This document shows, in pieces, positions 1 through 4,940 of a DNA stretch of 6,503 nt (positions within the stretch are counted from its first letter, which is position 1; every line of letters begins with the position of its first letter). This DNA is from Thermoplasmatota archaeon (GTDB taxonomy: Archaea; Thermoplasmatota; Thermoplasmata; Methanomassiliicoccales; Methanomassiliicoccaceae), in the NCBI GenBank assembly GCA_022709105.1, contig JAKIXL010000080.1, positions 245 to 6,747 on the forward strand. The letters are read 5' to 3'. The notes under the pieces were generated by a model that made no database searches, was not told the DNA's origin, and saw only the letters and a list, made by a program, of their open reading frames with translations. Both the position numbers and the translations under genes were made by a program.

Positions 1-119
1 TAAAATGCGGCCTCTCCTTGAACGCTGATATCAACGCTTCTCGCAACATCCTGCATCGTGGTATATCCTCATTGCAGAGGCTGAGTAGTAAACCAGCCGA
101 GTGCTCCCTGCAAAGGTAA
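1..119 (+). CDS. tnpB: 3' end of IS200/IS605-family TnpB (OrfB) RNA-guided nuclease, partial
   Basis: Only the C-terminal ~38 codons lie in the window, read from base 3 to the TAA at 117-119. They begin KCGLSLNADINASRNILHRG, which fits the end of TnpB/OrfB proteins. The CG is the second half of the zinc-ribbon knuckle, and the A-D-x-N-A-x-x-N-I block carries the third catalytic RuvC aspartate (the D of NADIN). A hydrophilic tail of about 18 residues follows, as is usual in this family. TnpB is a DNA nuclease guided by an RNA that overlaps the 3' end of its own gene, and it helps keep IS200/IS605 elements in place. Whether the full gene is intact, and whether a tnpA Y1 transposase accompanies it, cannot be seen. 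Codon choice (TCT, CGT, GGT, AGT, AAA) is less GC-biased than in the neighbouring genes, which fits a mobile origin. The family call rests on motif recognition over a short stretch. Confidence 0.8.
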   Translation, partial: KCGLSLNADINASRNILHRGISSLQRLSSKPAECSLQR

Positions 120-125
120 GGCAAA

Positions 126-148
126 AGCCCCTGTTTGAGTGTAGGGCT
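126..148 (+). repeat. Subterminal hairpin after tnpB
   Basis: A perfect 5-bp inverted repeat, AGCCC (126-130) with GGGCT (144-148), encloses a 13-base loop. A smaller competing stem, GGC-AAAA-GCC, lies at 120-129. The position, seven bases after the tnpB stop and just before the presumed element end, fits the right-end hairpin recognised by Y1 transposases and forming part of the TnpB guide-RNA scaffold. A short transcription terminator is the alternative, but no T-run follows. Confidence 0.45.
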
Positions 149-151
149 AGT

Positions 152-556
152 TCACACATCGAAGAGGATTGTGACCGACGGCTCGCTCTCGTTCACCTGC
201 AGCATATGATAGGTCACCGCCTTTATTTCCTGTTTGGGCGAGTGCCTTTCCTGATCGAACCTCTCGCCGAGCGCTCGGCAATCCAGTCCGCCGGCCCTCA
301 TTGTGACATGGAACTCGCTCAGCGCCAGCCGCTTGGCGTCGAAGATGAACAGCAACTCCGAGAGGAAGTTGTACAGCAGGTCCTCCATCGACCCGCCCTC
401 CACCGCGAACCTCTCCTCCATGTTGGGCTCTATGCTGGCCGCGTCCAGGATCTGGTCCATCATCCCGAAGGCCGCGTTCTCGAAGCACTCCGAGATGGTG
501 GACCCGTAGGCCCTGATCATCACATCGGCGGTGTGCTCCAGATTCTCATATCTCAT
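152..556 (-). CDS. Archease, cofactor of the RtcB tRNA-splicing RNA ligase
   Basis: This is a 134-residue protein, a normal length for archease. The N-terminus MRYENLEHTADV contains the signature H-T-A-D motif (H8, D11), and the protein ends in the characteristic hydrophobic strand with a final Asp (ILFDV, D133). In characterised archeases these N- and C-terminal acidic residues form a metal-binding site. Archease speeds formation of the RtcB-guanylate intermediate and allows multiple turnover in ligation of tRNA exons in the cytosol. The ATG at 556 was chosen because homologues start right before this motif and a GGAG lies 5 bases upstream; a longer in-frame reading to 772 adds 72 non-family residues. 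rtcB is not in the window. The stop codon directly meets the end of the tnpB element, so the two genes converge, and a downstream partner may have been separated by the insertion. The coding sequence itself looks intact. Confidence 0.93.
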   Translation of the reverse strand: MRYENLEHTADVMIRAYGSTISECFENAAFGMMDQILDAASIEPNMEERFAVEGGSMEDLLYNFLSELLFIFDAKRLALSEFHVTMRAGGLDCRALGERFDQERHSPKQEIKAVTYHMLQVNESEPSVTILFDV

Positions 557-578
557 CAGCGCTCCATTGGACTGCGTG

Positions 579-590
579 GGATAAAATGAT
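579..590 (-). promoter_or_regulatory. TATA-like box for archease
   Basis: On the minus strand the sequence reads ATCATTTTATCC, an A/T-rich archaeal TATA-like element centred about 28 bases before the archease ATG. At the usual ~25-base distance, transcription would begin almost at the start codon, giving a leaderless or very short leader. A GGAG also lies 5 bases before the ATG and would be useful only if the start point is further upstream, so the mode of initiation is ambiguous. Confidence 0.4.
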
Positions 591-1017
591 TGGCGACGGG
601 AGCCTTGAGGAGCGAGCTCGCACCATGACGCTGGTGGGGGCGATGTCCAGATGCGCGGGGAGATGCCCACTGTCCAACGCTCACTTCCGCCGACAGGCTG
701 CTGGCACCGCTTTCGCCAAAGTGATCGCGTGACCGGCAATAGCTCCAAACGCAGGTCGGTCCCCGCTCGCAAGCCGGGAAGGGCTTTCAGAGCGATGAGC
801 GATAGTACAAAGGATATGCGACAGCAGGCTCACTGTGAACCATGTCTCGTTTTCCCACGCTCCGCCTCATTGCCCTTCCGCCGCGGGAGCAGGATCGATA
901 GGGAAAATTATGATAATCGGAGGACCGAGGGATCGCCTATGCCATGGCCAGGTCTGAGCACACGGTCTCCACCGACAAACGATGATGGTCGTGGTTCATG
1001 AAGTGAGACGCCAGTAA

Positions 1018-1041
1018 GCCCCAGATGATACAGGCTGGGGC
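1018..1041. repeat. Perfect 7-bp inverted repeat (hairpin) upstream of nadX
   Basis: GCCCCAG at 1018-1024 pairs exactly with CTGGGGC at 1035-1041 across a 10-base loop. It is the strongest stem in the intergenic region. It lies about 95 bases before the nadX start, upstream of the presumed promoter, so it is not in the nadX leader. No T-run follows directly (the nearest is near 1070), so a terminator reading is weak. It could be part of an unannotated small RNA or a protein-binding site. Confidence 0.45.
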
Positions 1042-1102
1042 GCCCGGCATCATGCCTCTTGTCCCTCATTTTTGATCGATCATTGGCCGCATCGATGGAA
1101 CA

Positions 1103-1113
1103 AATTCTTATCC
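1103..1113 (+). promoter_or_regulatory. TATA-like box for nadX
   Basis: The A/T-rich segment AATTCTTATCC lies in otherwise GC-rich DNA, centred about 27 bases before the GTG at 1135. No Shine-Dalgarno sits before that GTG. Together these fit a leaderless archaeal transcript starting at or just before the start codon. Confidence 0.4.
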
Positions 1114-1134
1114 CTTCCCGGCATACTCGGCGAC

Positions 1135-1953
1135 GTGCGCATACTCATAATCGGCTGCGGCTCCATCGGCTCGGTGCTGGCCAAGGCCGTGCACGACATG
1201 CCGGAGGTCGACCGGATCTATGTCACGGACCAGAGCAAGGACTTCGCCGTGCACCTCATCAGCAGCCTGCACAAAGCCCAGTACATCGACAACGTGAACG
1301 GGAAGCTGGCCAAGGTGCTTGGAGAGATCGATCTGGCGGTGGAGGCCGCCAGTCAGGACGCTGCCCGCAAGTTCATACCGTTCGCCCTGGAGAATGGCGT
1401 GGACGTCATGGTGATGAGCGTCGGGGTGTTCGCCGATGAGGCGTTCAGAACGAGATGCTATGACCTGGCCAAGAAGCACCGCTCCCGCATCTACGTTCCG
1501 TCGGGCGCGGCCTGCGGAACGGACGGTCTGCACGCGGCCTCGGCCGCGGCGATAAGCGAGGTGCATCTAATCACCAAGAAGGGGCCGAAGGGCTTGAAGG
1601 GCGCGCCCGGACTGGCCATGAGAGGGATCGACGTCGACGCCCTGACCGAGGCAACTGTGGTCTTCGAGGGCAATGCCCGCGACGCCGCCAACCAGTTCCC
1701 GAAGAACCTCAACGTCGCGGCGACGATATCGCTGCTGGGGGTCGGCTTCGAGCAGACCAGGGTGACCATTGTCTGTGACCCGTCGACCGAGCGCAACGCC
1801 CATACTCTGATCGTGAGAGGCGAGTTCGGTGAACTGCGATGCGAGACGAACAACGTCCCTTCGCCTATGACCCCGTCCACCAGCTATCTAGCGGCACTGT
1901 CCGCCGTGTCCGCGATAAAGAGGATATTGGGAAATGTGTGGATAGGGGTCTGA
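1135..1953 (+). CDS. nadX: L-aspartate dehydrogenase (NAD synthesis)
   Basis: This 272-residue enzyme is predicted to oxidise L-aspartate to iminoaspartate with NAD(P)+. NadA condenses iminoaspartate with dihydroxyacetone phosphate to quinolinate for de novo NAD synthesis. An N-terminal Rossmann fold opens with G-C-G-S-I-G (residues 7-12) and has a nucleotide-binding acidic residue after strand 2 (D32). The C-terminal aspartate-dehydrogenase domain shows PSGAACGTDG (122-131), KNLNVAAT (190-197) and the R-N-A-H block with the expected catalytic His at 223. It ends with GEFGE (229-233) and the N-x-PSP...TSYLAALSA segment (240-257), which binds the substrate region in this family. Many homologues have NPKTS where this protein has TPSTS. 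GTG at 1135 is preferred: it places the Rossmann strand at residue 2 as in homologues, and a TATA-like box lies ~27 bases upstream. The longer frame from 1072 adds 21 residues without family character. nadA and nadC are not adjacent. Confidence 0.88.
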   Translation: MRILIIGCGSIGSVLAKAVHDMPEVDRIYVTDQSKDFAVHLISSLHKAQYIDNVNGKLAKVLGEIDLAVEAASQDAARKFIPFALENGVDVMVMSVGVFADEAFRTRCYDLAKKHRSRIYVPSGAACGTDGLHAASAAAISEVHLITKKGPKGLKGAPGLAMRGIDVDALTEATVVFEGNARDAANQFPKNLNVAATISLLGVGFEQTRVTIVCDPSTERNAHTLIVRGEFGELRCETNNVPSPMTPSTSYLAALSAVSAIKRILGNVWIGV

Positions 1954-1979
1954 AAAACAAGAAAGGGGGCCAGAGGCCC
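1952..1979 (-). terminator. Hairpin plus T-rich tract between converging genes
   Basis: GGGCC (1967-1971) and GGCCC (1975-1979) form a tight 5-bp stem with a 3-base loop between the nadX stop and the stop of the converging small gene. Read on the minus strand, the stem is followed by CCCTTTCTTGTTTTTC, a pyrimidine-rich stretch with a T5 run, the kind of signal that ends archaeal transcription. It would serve the minus-strand gene; on the plus strand the hairpin lies 14 bases past the nadX stop and is followed by TTCACTTCTTCTTC, so it might work in both directions. Confidence 0.45.
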
Positions 1980-1981
1980 GT

Positions 1982-2311
1982 TCACTTCTTCTTCGGCTTG
2001 GCCGCCGACTTCTTTGCTGATGCAGCGGCCTTCTTGGGGGCCGCCGATTTCTTGGGCGCCGCAGCCTTCTTGGGCGCCGCCGCCTTCTTCGGCTCCGGTT
2101 TGGGAACCTCGATGACCTCAACGACCTCCTCCTCTTCCTCCACTTCCTCGTAGTCCAGGAAGTCCAGGAGGGCGTCCTCGAGATCGGCCAATACCTCCAT
2201 GGCTTCCTCCCTCTTGTTCTTCTCCATCAGGTCGAGAGCCTCAGATACCATGTCCAGCATGCTCTCCAGTTCATTGTCCAACTCTTCAAAAGCGGTGCCA
2301 AGCGTGACCAT
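1982..2311 (-). CDS. Small bipolar protein: acidic helical N-half, histone-H1-like Lys/Ala/Pro tail
   Basis: I do not recognise a named family for this 109-residue protein. Residues 1-54 are predicted to be helical with spaced Leu/Met and acidic residues (LDNELESML, MEVLADLEDALLDFL), suggesting a coiled coil or helical hairpin. A run of Glu (E55-E62) and a short Val/Glu strand follow. By count, residues 1-69 hold 26 acidic against 3 basic residues, while residues 70-109 hold 15 Lys against one Glu. The tail consists of four tandem six-residue units (PKKAAA or PKKSAA, 74-97) and ends in KPKKK. Such tails resemble those of eukaryotic linker histones and some bacterial nucleoid proteins, which bind nucleic acid without fixed structure. 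DNA or RNA binding is therefore inferred, with the acidic part acting as dimerisation or partner surface or as a self-mask. There is no signal peptide or membrane segment. The ATG at 2311 is supported by GGGTGA with 7-base spacing. It is transcribed alone, with a terminator-like hairpin downstream. Confidence 0.8.
   Translation of the reverse strand: MVTLGTAFEELDNELESMLDMVSEALDLMEKNKREEAMEVLADLEDALLDFLDYEEVEEEEEVVEVIEVPKPEPKKAAAPKKAAAPKKSAAPKKAAASAKKSAAKPKKK
2021..2092 (-). repeat. 18-bp coding tandem repeat, four units
   Basis: Four imperfect 18-base units encode the PKKAAA/PKKSAA hexads of the small basic-tailed protein (residues 74-97). The units differ mainly at third codon positions and at one Ala-to-Ser change, so the repeat is fairly old or under selection for its protein product. 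Such repeats readily gain or lose units, so tail length may vary between strains. Confidence 0.8.
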
Positions 2312-2353
2312 GTGAATTCACCCTTTTTTAAGTTACAGGATTTATTCATATTT
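2312..2353 (-). promoter_or_regulatory. Promoter, palindrome and RBS of the small basic-tailed protein gene
   Basis: On the minus strand a TATA-like stretch, AAATATGAATAAA (2341-2353), is followed by an A-rich run and GGGTGA (2318-2323), a Shine-Dalgarno 7 bases before the ATG at 2311. A perfect 10-bp palindrome, GTGAATTCAC (2312-2321), overlaps the RBS and touches the start codon. It could be an operator or an RNA pairing element that controls translation, but a chance palindrome is possible. TTAAAAAA (2324-2331) is an alternative box, but it would place the transcription start inside the gene. Confidence 0.4.
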
Positions 2354-2434
2354 CAAGCTATGGAAATGCATCGGCCGCAGCTCCAGAAATACGTCAGACA
2401 GGATAGGCGGTCCCGGGGCCGTGCAAGGGCATCA

Positions 2435-2443
2435 TGTTTATTC
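2435..2443 (+). promoter_or_regulatory. TATA-like box for the peptidase operon
   Basis: TGTTTATTC stands out in GC-rich surroundings about 35 bases before the ATG at 2476. Transcription would begin near 2465, giving a ~10-base leader without a Shine-Dalgarno. Because this box overlaps the alternative ATG at 2434, it argues for 2476 as the real start. Confidence 0.4.
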
Positions 2444-2475
2444 GCTCCCACTACCTACTCTGGTACGTGTCCCCA

Positions 2476-3564
2476 ATGAAAGACAGAGTACTCAGGATAT
2501 TTTCCAAGCTCGCCGAGCCAGTGGACGCTATCATGCTTGTCAACGACGAGGAGCCGATCGCCGACGCCTCGTTCTTCCATGCCACCGGGGCCGTTTCAGG
2601 TCTGTTCGAGAACTGCTCAGCGTTCCTCTATCCCGATGGGGGGATGAAGCTCATAACCACGCGCCTTGAGGAGACCTCGGCCCGGTCCACTCCCGCAGAG
2701 GTGCTTCCTTATTTCACGCCCGCCGAGAGGGCGGAACTGATGCGCTCTTCCTTGAAAGGGGTTGCCCGCCTGGGCATCAATTCATCTGCCATAACCTATC
2801 ATTGGGTCAAGGAGATCAAGGCCGTGGCCCCCGGCATAGAGCTCGTGGATACAGCGAGCGCATTGATCGCAGCCCGGCTGGTGAAGGACAAGGTAGAGAT
2901 CGAAGCGATGAGGGAAGCATGTCGCATCGCCTCCCGGGTGGCCGATCGGATACCGGACCTCGTCCAGGTAGGCATGGCCGAGTACGAGGCCGCGGCGGAG
3001 ATCGGCTATCAAATGCAGAGACTTGGTGCCAGCTCGGTGTCCTTTGAGACCATTGCCGCGTTCGGGCCGCCGTCCGCGGAGCCGCACCACTCGCCCGACC
3101 ACACCAGGCTGAAGGAGGGCGATGCCGCGCTGTTCGACTTCGGTTGCAAGGTCCGGCGATACTGTTCGGATATAACCAGGACCTTCTTCGCCGGCTGGGC
3201 AGATGAGCGCATGATGAGGATGTACGAGGTCGTCTTGGAGGCGCAGAGGCGGGCGATCGAAGCGGTTAGGCCCGGGGCCTTGGCCAGGGAGATCGACGAG
3301 GCGGCCCGCTCATACATCGATTCCACGGAGCTCAAGGGAACGCTGATACACTCAACCGGCCATAGTCTCGGGATCAACGTCCATGACGGTGCAAGGCTCG
3401 CCCCCGGCTCCGAACTGGTCCTAGAGGAAGGAATGGCGTTCACCATCGAGCCTGGAACATATGTTCCTGGTGTGGGAGGGGTAAGGATCGAGGACGACGT
3501 CGTGGTCACCAGGAACGGATGCGAGCTGCTGACCGACGCCTCCAAGGAGCTGAGGGTGATCTGA
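2476..3564 (+). CDS. M24 family metallopeptidase, Xaa-Pro aminopeptidase/dipeptidase type
   Basis: This 362-residue cytosolic peptidase is predicted to cleave bonds next to proline, either removing an N-terminal residue before Pro or splitting X-Pro dipeptides. Residues ~1-130 form the creatinase-like N-terminal domain and ~140-355 the pita-bread catalytic domain. All five expected dinuclear-metal ligands are visible: D221 (FDFGCK), D232 (CSDITRT), H296 (STGHSLG), E325 (TIEPGTY) and E339 (VRIEDD). The PHH at 203-205 and H303 (NVHD) match conserved active-site histidines. The ATG at 2476 is preferred because the product then starts like homologues (MKDRVLRIF) and a TATA-like box overlaps the alternative ATG at 2434, which would add 14 residues (MFIRSHYLLWYVSP). 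It is the first gene of an operon: its TGA shares one base with the tldD ATG. Aminopeptidase and dipeptidase members cannot be separated by sequence reading; methionine aminopeptidase is less likely given the N-terminal domain and length. Confidence 0.88.
   Translation: MKDRVLRIFSKLAEPVDAIMLVNDEEPIADASFFHATGAVSGLFENCSAFLYPDGGMKLITTRLEETSARSTPAEVLPYFTPAERAELMRSSLKGVARLGINSSAITYHWVKEIKAVAPGIELVDTASALIAARLVKDKVEIEAMREACRIASRVADRIPDLVQVGMAEYEAAAEIGYQMQRLGASSVSFETIAAFGPPSAEPHHSPDHTRLKEGDAALFDFGCKVRRYCSDITRTFFAGWADERMMRMYEVVLEAQRRAIEAVRPGALAREIDEAARSYIDSTELKGTLIHSTGHSLGINVHDGARLAPGSELVLEEGMAFTIEPGTYVPGVGGVRIEDDVVVTRNGCELLTDASKELRVI
3555..3561 (+). promoter_or_regulatory. Ribosome binding site of tldD inside the M24 gene
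   Basis: GGTGATC exactly complements the usual archaeal 16S 3' tail. Its GGTG core ends 5 bases before the ATG at 3564. It supports that start over the in-frame ATG at 3519 and shows that tldD is translated from its own site within a polycistronic message. Confidence 0.7.
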
Positions 3565-4940
3565 TGGAGGACGAGCTGCGACAGGCCGTGAGGCTGATGC
3601 AGGACCTTGGAGCGGAGTTCTGCGACGCCCGGCACCAAGAGAGCAGGACGCTGTCGATAGCGGTGTCCAACCATGAACTGAGAAGCATGTCCAACGGCCG
3701 CCTAGCCGGCGTCGGGCTTAGGGCGAGGATCGGGGGGTCTTGGGGGTTCGCGGCCTCCGCCGACATGGACCGCAAGAGCGTGGCGGAGATGGCCCGGAAG
3801 GCGGTTAGGGCGGCCAGGTCCGGCAGTTCTCCCGGGAAGCCCATACCGGAGCAGCCATCAAGGACCGGGAACTACCGCGCTAAGGCGCGAATCCCGCCGG
3901 CCACCGTGCCGATCGAGGAAAAACTGGCCATGGTCAAGGACCTCGACGAGGCCCAGAAGATATCGGACAAGATCGTCAATACCAATGCCCTGTACGCCGA
4001 GGGGCTGCGGATCACCACGCTGGCGAACTCCTTCGGCTCCTTGCTCCGATGGGAGGACGGCCGCATCAGGCTGATCGCCAATGCAGTGGCCGCCGACAGC
4101 GGCCGAATGGAGGCTTACCGAGAGAGCATCGCCGGCACCAAGGGCATGGAGCTGCTGCAGAGCTACGACCTTGCTGAGGTAGGGGTCCACACCGCGCGGG
4201 AGGCCATAGTCCAGCTCGGCGCGGTTAAGCCTCCCTCAGGGCTCGTGACCTGCATCTCCGACCCGGAGATAACCGGTCTGCTGGCGCATGAGGTCATGGG
4301 GCACGCATCGGAAGCGGACGAGATAGTGAAGCGGAGGTCGTTCCTCACCGGAAAGATAGGCGAGAAAGTCGCCAACGAGCAGATCACCATGGTGGACGAC
4401 GGGACCTTGGAGGGCGCCTACGGCTCAATCATCTTTGATGACGAGGGAACGCCGTCTTCGCGAACCGTCATCATCGAGAACGGAACATACCGTGGGTACA
4501 TGCAGAACCTGGAGACCGGCGCGGAGATGGGAGTGCCTTCGACCGGCAACGGCCGGGCCCAGGACTTCGGGCGGAGGTTATGGGTCCGCATGACCAATAC
4601 TTACTTCGAGGCCGGGGAATGGACGTTGGAGGAGATGATCGAGGACGTCAAGCACGGCATCCTGACCGACAAGTTCGTCAATGGTATGGAGGACCCGGTG
4701 GGAGGAAGCTTCGAGGCCAAAGCCCATCGAGGGTTCCTCATCGAGAACGGGAAGGTCACCAAGCCTCTGCGCGCCATCACCCTGACCGGCAAGGCGCTGG
4801 ACATCCTAAAGACCACCGACGCGGTAGGAAAAAAGGTAAAACACGATGCTGGGCATTGCGGCAAGGGCACCGAGGACTATGTGCCGGTATCATCCGGGGG
4901 CCCATACTGCCGCTCCAAGATCATCGCTGGGGGTGACTGA
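3564..4940 (+). CDS. tldD: TldD metallopeptidase subunit
   Basis: This 458-residue protein is the catalytic subunit of the TldD/TldE peptidase (family U62). In E. coli the heterodimer removes the microcin B17 leader and degrades the CcdA antitoxin; the archaeal Sulfolobus pair is also a peptidase. The zinc motif H-E-V-M-G-H (H242, E243, H246) is intact and is followed by the usual ASEAD. The C-terminal G-H-C-G-K supplies the third expected metal ligand, C432. Other family blocks are the GGSFEAK...GFLIENGKVTKPL region and the final VPVSSGGP. Length is slightly below E. coli TldD. The start at 3564 is set by the GGTGATC site and the one-base overlap with the M24 stop; an earlier in-frame ATG at 3519 would add 15 residues inside the M24 gene. 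It is followed directly by its partner tldE. The natural substrate is unknown; no RiPP precursor or toxin-antitoxin gene is in the window. Confidence 0.95.
   Translation: MEDELRQAVRLMQDLGAEFCDARHQESRTLSIAVSNHELRSMSNGRLAGVGLRARIGGSWGFAASADMDRKSVAEMARKAVRAARSGSSPGKPIPEQPSRTGNYRAKARIPPATVPIEEKLAMVKDLDEAQKISDKIVNTNALYAEGLRITTLANSFGSLLRWEDGRIRLIANAVAADSGRMEAYRESIAGTKGMELLQSYDLAEVGVHTAREAIVQLGAVKPPSGLVTCISDPEITGLLAHEVMGHASEADEIVKRRSFLTGKIGEKVANEQITMVDDGTLEGAYGSIIFDDEGTPSSRTVIIENGTYRGYMQNLETGAEMGVPSTGNGRAQDFGRRLWVRMTNTYFEAGEWTLEEMIEDVKHGILTDKFVNGMEDPVGGSFEAKAHRGFLIENGKVTKPLRAITLTGKALDILKTTDAVGKKVKHDAGHCGKGTEDYVPVSSGGPYCRSKIIAGGD
4932..4936 (+). promoter_or_regulatory. Ribosome binding site of tldE inside the tldD end
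   Basis: GGTGA, preceded by further G residues, lies in the last codons of tldD. Its GGTG core is 5 bases from the tldE ATG at 4941, the same geometry as before tldD. It fixes the tldE start and indicates coupled, roughly matched translation of the two subunits. Confidence 0.7.

Larger units (their letters stand above)
1..155 (+). mobile_element. Right end of an IS200/IS605 (IS1341-type) element, partial
   Basis: The element enters from the left edge with the tnpB tail and seems to end just after it. Downstream of the tnpB stop lie a hairpin (126-148) and then TTCAC at 151-155, immediately before the archease coding end. IS200/IS605 elements have no terminal inverted repeats; they end in a subterminal hairpin followed by a short cleavage motif, and this layout fits. 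The same stretch is where the TnpB guide RNA (omegaRNA/reRNA) is normally encoded, covering the 3' end of tnpB and the right end, with the guide taken from flanking DNA. The exact boundary is inferred, because the left end lies outside the window. Confidence 0.5.
557..1134. other. Long intergenic stretch with no convincing gene
   Basis: About 578 bases separate the divergent archease and nadX starts. The longest plus-strand open frame here (651-1001) has no start signal, no recognisable motif and a composition rich in Arg, Pro and Ser typical of chance frames in GC-rich DNA. I found no tRNA T-loop or cloverleaf on either strand and no good C/D-box pair. What can be seen is the archease promoter at the left, an isolated A/T-rich patch at 903-917, a hairpin at 1018-1041, a second 4-bp stem GGCA-TCA-TGCC at 1046-1056, a T5 run near 1070 and the nadX promoter at the right. 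It could hold a small RNA or the remains of a decayed gene; neither is shown. Confidence 0.6.

Noticed and set aside
1..56. Minus-strand start (ATG at 56) of a gene leaving the left edge, with a GAGG upstream
   Set aside because: The plus-strand frame over the same bases gives an unmistakable TnpB C-terminus, while the minus-strand peptide matches nothing and may stop at the next codon.
557..772. N-terminal extension of archease by 72 residues
   Set aside because: Archeases begin just before the HTAD motif; the added stretch has no family character and would pass through the TATA-like box and RBS.
651..1001. Open frame of 116 codons on the plus strand between archease and nadX
   Set aside because: No RBS or family motif, residue make-up typical of random GC-rich frames (many Arg, Pro, Ser), and it overlaps the non-coding upstream extension of archease.
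1072..1134. Longer nadX start at 1072
   Set aside because: The 21 added residues precede the Rossmann strand without any family match and contain the TATA-like box.
2434..2475. Longer M24 peptidase start at 2434
   Set aside because: It overlaps the TATA-like TGTTTATTC and adds 14 residues not expected in the family.
4281..4330. HExxxH read as a thermolysin or ordinary zincin motif
   Set aside because: The motif here is HEVMGH with three residues between E and the second His, plus the C-terminal GxCGK; this is the TldD pattern, not HExxH.
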